NCBI GenBank assembly: GCA_013696525.1
Contig: JACCYK010000196.1
Coordinates: forward strand, 1-6,395
DNA: 6,395 nt
Origin: Chloroflexia bacterium
Lineage (GTDB): Bacteria > Chloroflexota > Chloroflexia > Thermomicrobiales > UBA6265
Direction: 5' to 3'
Below are positions 1 to 6,289 of this stretch, in pieces; position 1 is the stretch's first letter, and every line of letters begins with the position of its first letter. The notes beneath the pieces were generated by a model, which was not told where the DNA came from, did not search any database, and saw only the letters and a list, made by a program, of their open reading frames with translations. The position numbers and the translations under genes are program-made.

Positions 1-1872
1 GCCGGCAGCAATGGAGTGCGCAACTCCTACGAGCAGTATCGCCAGGCCGGCGCGACCGGACGAGCGATGCTGGTCGCGGCCGCGGCGGATGCCTGGCAGG
101 TGCCGGCGGCGGAGATCACGGTCGAGCGGGGAGTCCTTCGCCATAGCGGCTCGGGCCAGCGGGCCACGTTTGGCGAGATGGCGACGGCGGCGGCAATGCA
201 GCCGGTGCCCGAGGACGTCACGCTCAAGGACCCCGCCCACTTCAGGTTGATCGGCCACGAGGGCATCCGCCGGCTCGACAGTCCAGCAAAGATCGACGGC
301 ACCGCGCGATTCGCGATCGACATCGAGCTGCCCGGCATGCTGACCGCCGTCGTCGCCCGCTCGCCGCGGTTCGGCGGCACGGTCCGCGGCTTCGCGGCCG
401 ACGCCGCGCTGGCCACGCCTGGCGTGCGTCATGTGGTCGAGATCCCGACCGGCGTCGCCGTCGTGGCCGACACCTTTTGGGCGGCCCAGCAGGGACGTGA
501 GGCGCTCAGCGTTGACTGGGACGACACCGCGGCGGAAATGCGAAGCAGCGCTGACTTGCTGGCGGAGTATCGGGCCTTGCTGGACCTGCCGGGGGACGTG
601 GCACGGCGCGATGGCGATGTCGAACGGGCCCTGACCGAGGCGGCGCGGACGATTACCGCGGATTTCGAGTACCCGTATCTGGCGCACGCCCCGTTGGAGC
701 CTTCGGCCGCCGTCGCCCGTATATCACTGGATCGCTGCGAGATGTGGTCGGGCGACGGCAACGTTCAGTTCAGCCAGGAAGGGGCCGCCGAGCTCCTCGG
801 CCTCCCCTTGGAGCACGTCGTTGTCCACGCGATCTATGCCGGCGGCAACTTCGGCCGCTCAAGCTCCCCGGTTGAAGCGGTCGAGATCGCCCGCGCGATC
901 GCCGGGGCGGCCCCGGTGAAGCTGATTTGGACTCGCCAGGACGACTTCTGGCATGGCACCTACCGGCCGATGTACCTGCATCGGGTGACGGTCGGCCTGG
1001 ACGAGGCGGGCGACATCACCGCCTGGCATCACCGCATCGTCGGCCAGTCGATCTTCCCCTTCGAGCCGGTCAACGGGGTCGATTTCGTCTCGGTCGACGG
1101 CGCCGCGAACACGCCGTACGACATTCCGAACATTCTCGTCGACCTGCATACCACCGAGACCGGGGTACCGCCGAACACGTTGCGCGGCACGTCGGCCACC
1201 CACACCGCCTACACGGTCGAAACCGTCCTCGACGATGTCGCGCGGGCGACGGGGCGCGATCCGCTGGAGTTGCGCCAATCCCTGCTGGCCCGCGATCCCA
1301 ACGAGAAGGCGATCGACGTGCTGGCGATCGCCGAGGCCGACCGCCCGACCGCCTTCGCGCAACACCCGCGCCAACCGCGAACCCTGGAGCTGGCAGCCGA
1401 GCGCGCCGGCTGGGGGGATCCGTTGCCGGCGGGGCGCGGTCGCGGCCTCGCCGTTCATTACGGCTTTCAAAGCTCGGCGGCGATGGTAGCGGAGGTGACC
1501 ACGCGGGACGACGGCACCTTCCACGTTGATCGCGTGGTCTGCGCCATAGACTGCGGCGTCGCCATCAACCCCGACATTGTTCGCACCCAGGTCGAGGGCA
1601 GCGTCGCCTGGGGCCTTGGCACGCTGCTCTACGGCGCGATCACGCTCGACGAGGGAATCATCGAGCAAACCACCTTCGACGACTACCGGGTGCTGCGGAT
1701 CGACCAGATGCCGCGGGTCGAGGTGCATATCGTGCCGACACTGGAATCACCAACCGGCGCCGGCCAGATCGGCGTGGCGCCGGTCGCGCCCGCAGTGGCC
1801 AATGCCCTGTTCGCCGCCACCGGCGAACGGGTGCGCTCGCTGCCCTATCACCGCGGGACGGCAGCAAGCTGA
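1..1872 (+). CDS. Molybdenum hydroxylase large subunit (isoquinoline 1-oxidoreductase beta / xanthine dehydrogenase family), 5' partial
   Basis: The frame is open from base 1 and continues upstream; the internal GTG at 16 is not a real start, because the residues before it (AGSNG) already match the family. The visible 623 residues cover most of a protein usually over 700 long. Family landmarks, in window codons: [11 protein letters not shown] near 76-86, the second-half start [14 protein letters not shown] near 91-104, [10 protein letters not shown] near 230, AGGNFGR at 280-286, [12 protein letters not shown] near 305-316, THTAYTVE at 400-407, [14 protein letters not shown] near 512-525, and [23 protein letters not shown] near the end. 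Such subunits bind the molybdopterin cytosine dinucleotide cofactor and hydroxylate aldehydes or N-heterocycles, working with a 2Fe-2S subunit, which is not in view. Oddity: the GxGE motif reads GAGQ, with Gln at codon 589 (1765-1767) in the place of the catalytic Glu. The substrate cannot be told from the sequence. The family call is firm. Confidence 0.93.
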   Translation, partial: AGSNGVRNSYEQYRQAGATGRAMLVAAAADAWQVPAAEITVERGVLRHSGSGQRATFGEMATAAAMQPVPEDVTLKDPAHFRLIGHEGIRRLDSPAKIDGTARFAIDIELPGMLTAVVARSPRFGGTVRGFAADAALATPGVRHVVEIPTGVAVVADTFWAAQQGREALSVDWDDTAAEMRSSADLLAEYRALLDLPGDVARRDGDVERALTEAARTITADFEYPYLAHAPLEPSAAVARISLDRCEMWSGDGNVQFSQEGAAELLGLPLEHVVVHAIYAGGNFGRSSSPVEAVEIARAIAGAAPVKLIWTRQDDFWHGTYRPMYLHRVTVGLDEAGDITAWHHRIVGQSIFPFEPVNGVDFVSVDGAANTPYDIPNILVDLHTTETGVPPNTLRGTSATHTAYTVETVLDDVARATGRDPLELRQSLLARDPNEKAIDVLAIAEADRPTAFAQHPRQPRTLELAAERAGWGDPLPAGRGRGLAVHYGFQSSAAMVAEVTTRDDGTFHVDRVVCAIDCGVAINPDIVRTQVEGSVAWGLGTLLYGAITLDEGIIEQTTFDDYRVLRIDQMPRVEVHIVPTLESPTGAGQIGVAPVAPAVANALFAATGERVRSLPYHRGTAAS

Positions 1873-1921
1873 CTCGTTCCCATAGCAACCGGCGGCGCCA
1901 CGGGGTCGGCGGTGGCCCTGC

Positions 1922-1959
1922 CGAGCCTGGCCGATCCATCTGAGGACCGCCCAGGCTCG
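1922..1959. terminator. 9-bp inverted repeat downstream of the molybdenum hydroxylase gene
   Basis: CGAGCCTGG (1922-1930) and CCAGGCTCG (1951-1959) are perfect inverted copies separated by 20 bases, starting 50 bases after the stop codon. This could form a transcription-ending hairpin, but the loop is long and no run of T follows. A protein-binding palindrome or chance is equally possible. The rest of 1873-2092 shows no gene; a 5-bp inverted repeat, CGTCA (2047-2051) and TGACG (2059-2063), sits just upstream of the next gene. Confidence 0.3.
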
Positions 1960-2092
1960 TTCCTGCCGGAGGATCTGGCGCTGGGTGGGGCGCTGGGGCG
2001 CTCCCGAACCCGTGGTGCGAATAGCGACGCGGCGCGCTAAGCTAGACGTCACCGGTTCTGACGCACACCTGAATGGTGGAAGGGAGAGCGAC

Positions 2093-2935
2093 ATGAGTCA
2101 GCCAGACGACGACTTTGCCATCAACCGGGCCCACTGGAATGATTACGCCGAGATCCATTCGACCAATCGCCCCGAGATCTACGATCTCGACCGCCTGCGG
2201 GCTGGCGGCGACACCCTGACGCCGATTGAGGCCGCGGAGCTGGGAGACGTTGCCGGTTTGTCGCTCCTCCACCTGCAATGTCACCTCGGCTTGGACTGCA
2301 TCACGTTTGCCCGGCGCGGCGCCCGCGTCACCGGGCTGGATTTCTCACCCCGTGCCATCGAAACGGCGCGTCAGCTCGCCGTTGACACCAACCTTCCCGT
2401 CACGTTTGTCGAGGGCAACGTCTACGACACGCGGCAGCTTGTCGCCGGCACCTTCGATCTCGTCTTCGCGAGCTGGGGAGTGTTCTGTTGGATCCCGGAT
2501 GTCGGCCGCTGGATCGCGACTGCCGCTTCCATGCTCAATCCCGGCGGCCGGCTCTATGTGATCGATAGTCATCCCATGATGGGGATGCTGGAGGAGGAGA
2601 CCGGCCCGACCGGCGCCCCCCACATGGTTGTCTTCCAAAACTGGCGGACCCCGATCGACCAGCCGATCGAGTACGACGCCCCGCTCTCCTACTCCGGAGA
2701 CCCTACGATCGTGGCCAATGCCGCCTCCCGGGAATGGGTTCATCCGATGTCCGACTTCGTCATGGCCGTCCGCGATGCCGGGCTTGATCTCACGTTCCTG
2801 CATGAGCACGAACAGATTCCTTGGCAGCAATTCCCGAGCATGGTGGTTGATCCGGCGACCGGCCTTTGGCAGTTCGGGCCGGGCCGCCACCGGGTGCCGC
2901 TCGCATTCTCCCTGATGGCCACGGCCAGATCGTAA
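2093..2935 (+). CDS. Class I SAM-dependent methyltransferase
   Basis: This 280-residue protein has the seven-stranded (Rossmann-like) methyltransferase fold. Motif I is LLHLQCHLGLD at 58-68, the HLQCHxGLD variant of the usual DxGxGxG that is typical of one subfamily. VTGLDFS (79-85) follows, with Asp83 expected to hold the SAM ribose. Next come EGNVYD (107-112), FDLVFASWGVFCWIPD (121-136) and LNPGGRLYVID (148-158). The C-terminal half (EWVHPMSDFVMAVRDAGL, then LHEHEQIPWQQFPSMV) matches the substrate-side part of the same subfamily. The ATG at 2093 is chosen because GGAAGGGAGA (2078-2087) lies at ribosome-binding distance and the protein then begins as relatives do; the frame is open further upstream, from 1985, but without such a site. 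There is no signal peptide or membrane segment, so it should be cytoplasmic. The methyl acceptor is unknown. The gene stands alone, 220 bases after its neighbour, with no visible functional link to it. Confidence 0.9.
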   Translation: MSQPDDDFAINRAHWNDYAEIHSTNRPEIYDLDRLRAGGDTLTPIEAAELGDVAGLSLLHLQCHLGLDCITFARRGARVTGLDFSPRAIETARQLAVDTNLPVTFVEGNVYDTRQLVAGTFDLVFASWGVFCWIPDVGRWIATAASMLNPGGRLYVIDSHPMMGMLEEETGPTGAPHMVVFQNWRTPIDQPIEYDAPLSYSGDPTIVANAASREWVHPMSDFVMAVRDAGLDLTFLHEHEQIPWQQFPSMVVDPATGLWQFGPGRHRVPLAFSLMATARS

Positions 2936-2957
2936 TGCGGGTAGGTGTCGATGAGCC

Positions 2958-2982
2958 GGTGGCGCGGCCATCGCTGGCCACC
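2958..2982. terminator. Hairpin between convergent genes, possible terminator
   Basis: GGTGGC (2958-2963) can pair with GCCACC (2977-2982), or alternatively GGCCA (2966-2970) with TGGCC (2975-2979) around a TCGC loop. It lies between the methyltransferase stop (2935) and the original vapC stop (2984), where two converging transcripts should end. No T-run follows on either strand, so a strong intrinsic terminator is not shown. Confidence 0.3.
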
Positions 2983-2983
2983 C

Positions 2984-3055
2984 CTAACTCAGCACTCGTC
3001 CAATGTCGGTATGCACGAAGTCCTGACCGATGAAGAGCAACGGCTCATCCTGCTC
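2984..3055 (-). other. Detached C-terminal coding remnant of vapC (after in-frame TAG)
   Basis: Continuing the vapC frame past its TAG (3056-3058) gives 23 more codons and a second TAG at 2984-2986. They read EQDEPLLFIGQDFVHTDIGR followed by VLS. This is the usual end of a VapC PIN domain (LLFxGxDFxxTDI), including the expected fourth active-site acid, Asp120 of the 131-residue reconstruction. The frame is unshifted, so the break is one codon. In relatives the position after YALA is normally Lys, and AAG to TAG is a single base change. Without readthrough this piece is not translated. Confidence 0.8.
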
Positions 3056-3379
3056 CTAGGCTAGGGCGTAGGCGAAGCAATCGCCAAAGTTCAGCCTCGC
3101 AGGATGCCCACTCCCCCGGCCGAACCGGCGGTGCGCTTCCCGCGCGATTCTCGCCTGGACCTCCGTCACCGGTTCGATCACGACCGAAAATCTGCCGAGC
3201 AACTCATCAAGTTCCTCGCTCGCCGCAGAATCTCGCAAACCATCGACCACCAAGGCGGCTTCAAGATAATTGGCGGCCGAGATTCGTATGAGTTTTGCGT
3301 CTAGGAGAGCCTGAAAACAGACGGCCGACAGTGACTCTTTGCGAACAATCGCGAGCAGTGCTGACGCATCGACGATCAC
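3056..3379 (-). CDS. vapC: VapC-family PIN-domain toxin, truncated by an in-frame stop (probable pseudogene)
   Basis: VapC toxins are PIN-domain ribonucleases that cut RNA and stop growth unless bound by their VapB partner. The visible 107 residues start MIVDASALLAIV, carrying Asp4. NYLEA follows with Glu40, then HPARLNFGDCFAYALA with Asp100; these are three of the four metal-binding acids. A complete family member is about 130 residues. Here a TAG ends translation at codon 108, although the correct C-terminal end with Asp120 continues in the same frame to 2984. The start is GTG (3379-3377), overlapping the antitoxin stop as GTGA, the normal vapBC arrangement and a sign of translational coupling. 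The truncated product lacks the last strand and one active-site acid, so it is probably inactive. Alternatives are stop-codon readthrough or a sequencing error. Family certain; functional state inferred. Confidence 0.85.
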   Translation of the reverse strand: MIVDASALLAIVRKESLSAVCFQALLDAKLIRISAANYLEAALVVDGLRDSAASEELDELLGRFSVVIEPVTEVQARIAREAHRRFGRGSGHPARLNFGDCFAYALA

Positions 3380-3633
3380 CGGGGCAGTCCGTCCTCGTCA
3401 TACAGCCACTCACCGTGATCGAGCGACCGATAGGGCTCTTTGAACCGAGCCGCCAGGCGGTCCGCAAGCGCTTGTAACTCGTCCCGGCGACGGTCATTGT
3501 CGCCAGGGGCTTGCAACCGAACGATTCGCTCCCGCAAGGCAACGACGACGGCTGTCGTCATGTTCTCACTTGTCTGTTCGGCCAGATCGCGGGCAGTTTG
3601 GCCGGTTGCGGGTTGACGAACACTAATGACCAT
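3376..3633 (-). CDS. vapB: VapB-like ribbon-helix-helix antitoxin (PSK / Rv0623 family), partner of vapC
   Basis: This 85-residue protein has an N-terminal DNA-binding segment, MVISVRQPATGQTARDLAEQ and onward to AVVVALRERIVRL. It follows the antitoxin pattern (strand, helix, T-S-E-x-x-T-x-A, helix). The charged tail ends in GEWLYDEDGLPR, the part that normally wraps the toxin. Such proteins neutralise VapC and repress their own operon. The ATG at 3633 is preferred: GGAGGT lies 7 bases upstream and the family N-terminus begins there. A TTG at 3678, overlapping the preceding stop as TTGA, would add 15 residues (TWTERERNGTEVAS) unlike the family. The stop overlaps the vapC GTG start by 4 bp. It is very likely third in a minus-strand group of antitoxin-like genes, 41 bases after the previous one. 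Confidence 0.85.
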   Translation of the reverse strand: MVISVRQPATGQTARDLAEQTSENMTTAVVVALRERIVRLQAPGDNDRRRDELQALADRLAARFKEPYRSLDHGEWLYDEDGLPR

Positions 3634-3645
3634 CGAAGCGACCTC

Positions 3646-3666
3646 CGTTCCGTTCCGTTCGCGTTC
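3646..3666. repeat. CGTTC pentamer repeat next to the vapB ribosome-binding site
   Basis: CGTTC occurs three times head to tail (3646-3660) and once more after a one-base gap (3662-3666). On the minus strand this reads as GAACG units running directly into the GGAGGT ribosome-binding site of vapB. The short array could vary in copy number, or it may simply be a purine-rich leader. Confidence 0.5.
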
Positions 3667-3674
3667 AGTCCACG

Positions 3675-3935
3675 TCAATCAGTTCGAGGCAATCCACGCT
3701 CAACGTAAAGCAACGCATCGATATCCCAAGAGTTCGGCGCATCTTTGAGCCTTGGCGTGAGGTCGTCGAGGGTCGCGCGGAGGTCCGCTCGTTTCTTACT
3801 CTGAGCCTCTTCACGCGGCCGGTCAATCCGTTTCTCCACCGTATCGGACAACGCGGGGTTCGGATGCTCGTCACCGCGGACGGCCAACTCGTCAATTAAT
3901 CGTCGCGTTTGGGTTCGTTTGATGCTCATTGTCAT
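3675..3935 (-). CDS. Orphan VapB-like antitoxin paralogue
   Basis: A small, highly charged 86-residue protein. Its first 37 residues (MTMSIKRTQTRRLIDELAVR, continuing to TVEKRI) align with no gap to the vapB product just downstream, with 9 identities including Met1, Thr10, Leu17, Ala18, Glu23 and Ala28. The C-terminus IDALLYVERGLPR repeats the LYxExGLPR tail of that same neighbour. I infer a diverged duplicate with a ribbon-helix-helix DNA-binding segment and a toxin-binding tail. The usual TGE turn is replaced by a Pro-containing HPNP stretch, so DNA binding may be altered. The ATG at 3935 is supported by AAGGAG 7 bases upstream; a second ATG two codons later is possible. No toxin gene follows its stop: only 41 bases separate it from vapB. 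It may neutralise a distant toxin, assist regulation of vapBC, or have lost its partner. Confidence 0.72.
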   Translation of the reverse strand: MTMSIKRTQTRRLIDELAVRGDEHPNPALSDTVEKRIDRPREEAQSKKRADLRATLDDLTPRLKDAPNSWDIDALLYVERGLPRTD

Positions 3936-3946
3936 GAGATGTCTCC

Positions 3947-4219
3947 TTATTCTGTCGCTTCCGCGGGCGGTTCGTCAGCTACCTCATTGGTGCGTGACGT
4001 TTCGGCCGGCTCGGTTGCCGCCTCGCTGATCCGGCGCCGGTGGGCGAGGACCCGCGCCCAATCCTCGGCCGCCAACTGCCCAGAGGTCTTTTCGTCGCGG
4101 AGGAGCTGGAGCTTCTGTTCGACCGATATAAAGACCGCCTCTTCCATCGTCTCGCCGGTTAGCTCCATCATCTCGTGCAGCAAGCGAATCGTTTCCAGAT
4201 CGTCGATCACGATGTCCAT
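3947..4219 (-). CDS. Small ribbon-helix-helix (VapB/PSK-like) protein, putative antitoxin
   Basis: A 90-residue protein, first of the three small genes. Residues 1-37 (MDIVIDDLETIRLLHEMMEL, then TGETMEEAV and SVEQKL) match the TGExxxEAV helix-turn pattern of VapB/PSK antitoxins. They align without gaps to the vapB product downstream, with 9 identities including Thr10, Glu19, Thr21, Glu23, Met25, Ala28 and Val29. The second half differs: a basic stretch RVLAHRRRISEA, then an acidic, probably disordered tail rich in Glu, Thr and Pro. The LYxExGLPR toxin-binding end of the other two is absent. The ATG start has AAAGG 8 bases upstream. Only 11 bases separate its stop from the next gene, so co-transcription is likely. 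It could be the operon's DNA-binding regulator or an antitoxin without a toxin. The similarity is modest and the function is inferred. Confidence 0.68.
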   Translation of the reverse strand: MDIVIDDLETIRLLHEMMELTGETMEEAVFISVEQKLQLLRDEKTSGQLAAEDWARVLAHRRRISEAATEPAETSRTNEVADEPPAEATE

Positions 4220-4250
4220 GGCGCCAGCCTTTCACGCGCGTCATTCGTCA

Positions 4251-4259
4251 ATCGTAGCA
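4251..4259 (-). promoter_or_regulatory. Possible extended -10 promoter for the antitoxin group
   Basis: Read on the minus strand, TGCTACGAT (4259-4251) fits an extended -10 box (TGnTAnnAT) and would start RNA about 25 bases before the ATG at 4219. I see no good -35 box, which an extended -10 can do without. The surrounding 4220-4371 gap holds no gene and no clear terminator for the kinase gene, so read-through from the two-component operon is also possible. Confidence 0.3.
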
Positions 4260-4371
4260 AATGCCGTCTGTCGCGGGCGAACTAGCAGCTCACATTGTTC
4301 CGCGAAGACCGGCGTCACCGCTCAACCATGGGAACGGAGCAACGCCGCGGCACGGGCGCGGGCAGGTGCGG

Positions 4372-5499
4372 CTACCGAGACACGACCGCCGGGGCCGGGA
4401 TCGGCAGTTGAATCCGGAGCGTGGTGCCCCGGCCGGGGACGCTTTCGGCGTGGATCTGGCCGCCGTGCGCCTCCACCAGCGTCCGCGCGATCGCCAGGCC
4501 GAGGCCACTGCCGCCGGAATCGGCCGATTTCCAGAAGCGATCGAAGAGGTGTGGCAGATGCTCGGCGGCGATGCCGATGCCGGTATCGGCCACCGTGAGG
4601 AAGACCGCCCGGCCATCCCAAAAGACGTCGATCCGGATCGTGCCGCCCAGCGGCGTGTAGCGCAACGCGTTGGCGAGGAGATTTTCGAGGACCTGGCGCA
4701 GGCGGACGGGGTCGAGCTCGACCAGCGGCATGTCGGGCACCGTCCCGGTCAGGGTAATGCCGAGCTGATGGGCGCGGGGGCCGTGGGCGGCGATCAGGTC
4801 CGCGACCAACTCCTCGAGGTCGGTTGGCTCCCGGTGCAGCTTGAAGACGCCGGCCTCGACCAGGGACAGGGTGCGCAGGTCGTCGAGCAGCCGGGACATG
4901 ACCGCGGTCTGATCCAGGATCGGCGTCAGGTGCGTGTCATCTCGCGGGTAGATGCCGTCCAGCATGCCCTCGACGTTGCCCTGGATCACCGAGAGGGGCG
5001 TCCGCAGCTCGTGCGCGACATCGGCCAGCAGGTTGCGGCGCAACGTTTCATTCGAGTGCAACCGGGCGATCATGGTATTGAACGATTCGGCCAGATCACG
5101 GACCTCCCGGTTGCCCTTCGGCGTGACGCGGGCCGAATAGTCACCCGCCGCCACGCGACGGGCAGCCGACATCACATCGCCGATGGGGGCCGCCGTGCGC
5201 CGGACAAAGCGCCGGCCGAGGAAAAAGACCAGGACCATCGCCATCAGCAAGACCAGGCCCGGCGGCCCCGACCGCGACGGCTCGCCGTCACCTTCCGCCG
5301 CCAGGTGCCCGATCACGATCCCGGTCATAAAGGCAAAGAGCAACAAGCCGCCGAGGACAAAGAGCATGCGGCGCAGGAACCACCCCTGGCCGCCGTGCCC
5401 CGGACCCCGGCTCGGCGGCCAGGGCTCGCCCTCGGGCCACCAGGACGGGCGGCCGCCGCCACGCGGCCGGAACGGGTTCGGGCGCTGCTCGTTGTTCAT
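4372..5499 (-). CDS. Sensor histidine kinase with HAMP domain (BaeS-like)
   Basis: This 375-residue inner-membrane kinase should autophosphorylate and pass phosphate to the regulator encoded just before it. Order of parts: a Pro/Gly/Arg/Trp-rich cytoplasmic head (about 1-43, with WWPEGEPWPP); membrane segment about 44-66; a tiny outside loop of about 14 residues; membrane segment about 81-97; HAMP about 98-150; and dimerisation/phosphoacceptor helix HELRTPLSVIQGN with His163. The ATPase domain carries the N box NLLANALRYT (Asn273, Asn277), DTGIGI (305-310), FDRFW (319-323) and GSGLGLAI (330-337). Every catalytic motif is intact. With almost no extracytoplasmic domain it probably senses a signal within the membrane or through a partner. 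Its ATG overlaps the regulator's stop as ATGA and has no clear ribosome-binding site, which points to translational coupling. The signal is unknown; BaeS is only the nearest familiar name. Confidence 0.95.
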   Translation of the reverse strand: MNNEQRPNPFRPRGGGRPSWWPEGEPWPPSRGPGHGGQGWFLRRMLFVLGGLLLFAFMTGIVIGHLAAEGDGEPSRSGPPGLVLLMAMVLVFFLGRRFVRRTAAPIGDVMSAARRVAAGDYSARVTPKGNREVRDLAESFNTMIARLHSNETLRRNLLADVAHELRTPLSVIQGNVEGMLDGIYPRDDTHLTPILDQTAVMSRLLDDLRTLSLVEAGVFKLHREPTDLEELVADLIAAHGPRAHQLGITLTGTVPDMPLVELDPVRLRQVLENLLANALRYTPLGGTIRIDVFWDGRAVFLTVADTGIGIAAEHLPHLFDRFWKSADSGGSGLGLAIARTLVEAHGGQIHAESVPGRGTTLRIQLPIPAPAVVSR

Positions 5500-6185
5500 G
5501 ATGAGAGGGTATCGGCAAAGCGATAGCCGACGCCATAGACCGTCTGGATGTGTTGGGGAGCGCCGGGCACCGGTTGCAGCTTGCGCCGGATATTCTTGAT
5601 GTGCGCATCGATCGCTCGCTCATACGATTCGAGGGCGACCCCGTGCAGGGCGTCGAGCAGTTGGCCGCGGGTGAAGACCCGGCCCGGCTCCCGCACCATG
5701 GTGACCAGCAGCTCGAACTCGGTCGCCGTCAGCTCGATCGGATGCTCGCCGACCATGACCCGGTGGCGGGCGACATCGATCTCGACCTCGCCGGCCCGGA
5801 GCAGGTCCCGCGGCTCGTGCTGGGCCTCCAGCCGGCGGAAGATGGCGCGCACCCGGGCCACCAGTTCCTTTGGGCTGAACGGCTTGACCACGTAATCGTC
5901 GGCGCCCAGTTCCAGCCCGACAATGCGGTCGGTCTCCTCGCCGCGGGCGGTAACGACGATGATCGGGACGCCGGAGGCGCGACGCAGCTCGCGCATGACG
6001 TCGAGCCCGTCCCGCCCTGGCAGGCCGAGATCGAGCACGACCAGGTCGGGCTCGGCGTCGGCGGCGAGGGCCAGGGCGCGATTGTCATCGGCGGCCGCCA
6101 GCACCCGGAAGCCGGCCTGGTGCAGGTAATCGCGGATCAGGCGGGCGATATTCGGATCATCTTCAACCACGAGGATCGTTTTCAT
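5496..6185 (-). CDS. OmpR/PhoB-family response regulator
   Basis: A 229-residue two-domain transcription regulator. The receiver domain (1-120) has the acidic pocket EDD at 8-10, the phospho-acceptor Asp52 in VVLDLGLPGRDG, the switch residue Thr79 (VVTARG) and Lys101 in VVKPFSPKEL, so it should be phosphorylated normally. The winged-helix DNA-binding domain (about 129-227) shows IELTATEFELLVTM, GRVFTRGQLLDALHG, the recognition-helix region ERAIDAHIKNIRRKL and the closing wing TVYGVGYRF. It is first in the two-gene operon, overlapping the kinase start by 4 bp. The start is ATG at 6185, where the family's MKTILVVEDD begins; a GAGGGA about 10 bases upstream is a somewhat distant ribosome-binding site. 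Autoregulation is plausible given the repeats upstream, as in many OmpR-type systems. The target genes cannot be told from this window. Confidence 0.96.
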   Translation of the reverse strand: MKTILVVEDDPNIARLIRDYLHQAGFRVLAAADDNRALALAADAEPDLVVLDLGLPGRDGLDVMRELRRASGVPIIVVTARGEETDRIVGLELGADDYVVKPFSPKELVARVRAIFRRLEAQHEPRDLLRAGEVEIDVARHRVMVGEHPIELTATEFELLVTMVREPGRVFTRGQLLDALHGVALESYERAIDAHIKNIRRKLQPVPGAPQHIQTVYGVGYRFADTLSS

Positions 6186-6228
6186 CGTGGATTCGTCCCT
6201 CGCTGCACGTATCCCCCGCGATCGCCGT

Positions 6229-6289
6229 CTGGGCGTCGCTGGGCGCTAAAGACACCCAGCTGCCTTCACGAAAGCATCCTAAAGGAAGC
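6229..6289. promoter_or_regulatory. Cluster of short repeats upstream of the response regulator, possible operator
   Basis: CTGGGCG occurs at 6229-6235 and again at 6239-6245, exactly 10 bases apart. GCTGGG (6238-6243) also forms an inverted repeat with CCCAGC (6255-6260). Further out, AAAG recurs at 6248, 6271 and 6281, the last two 10 bases apart inside TTCACGAAAGC and TCCTAAAGGAAGC. OmpR-type regulators bind direct repeats about one helical turn apart, so this could be an autoregulatory site. The motif is not matched to a known one, and no convincing -35/-10 pair is visible. Confidence 0.35.

Noticed and set aside
16..18. GTG as the start of the molybdenum hydroxylase gene
   Set aside because: The frame is open to base 1, residues before the GTG match the family, and a start here would remove the N-terminal part that relatives have.
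859..1728. A 289-codon minus-strand frame inside the molybdenum hydroxylase gene
   Set aside because: It is a shadow of a well-conserved plus-strand gene, with no recognisable domain.
2345..2971. A 208-codon minus-strand frame opposite the methyltransferase
   Set aside because: It is the mirror of a conserved methyltransferase, with no motif of its own.
3634..3678. TTG start for vapB giving a 100-residue protein
   Set aside because: The added residues do not resemble the family N-terminus, while the ATG at 3633 has an ideally placed GGAGGT. Kept only as a minor possibility.
4340..4371. Rho-independent terminator after the kinase gene
   Set aside because: The GC-rich stretch can pair only imperfectly (a bulged GCCGC/CAC stem) and is not followed by a T-run on the minus strand.
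3909..4598. A 229-codon plus-strand frame spanning the first antitoxin gene and the kinase end
   Set aside because: Its translation is Ser/Arg-rich low complexity and it crosses two better-supported minus-strand genes and their gap.
4261..5526. A 421-codon open frame on the plus strand opposite the histidine kinase
   Set aside because: It is antisense to a kinase with every catalytic motif intact, and its translation is low-complexity Arg/Gln/Asp-rich, as expected from the mirror frame of GC-rich coding DNA.
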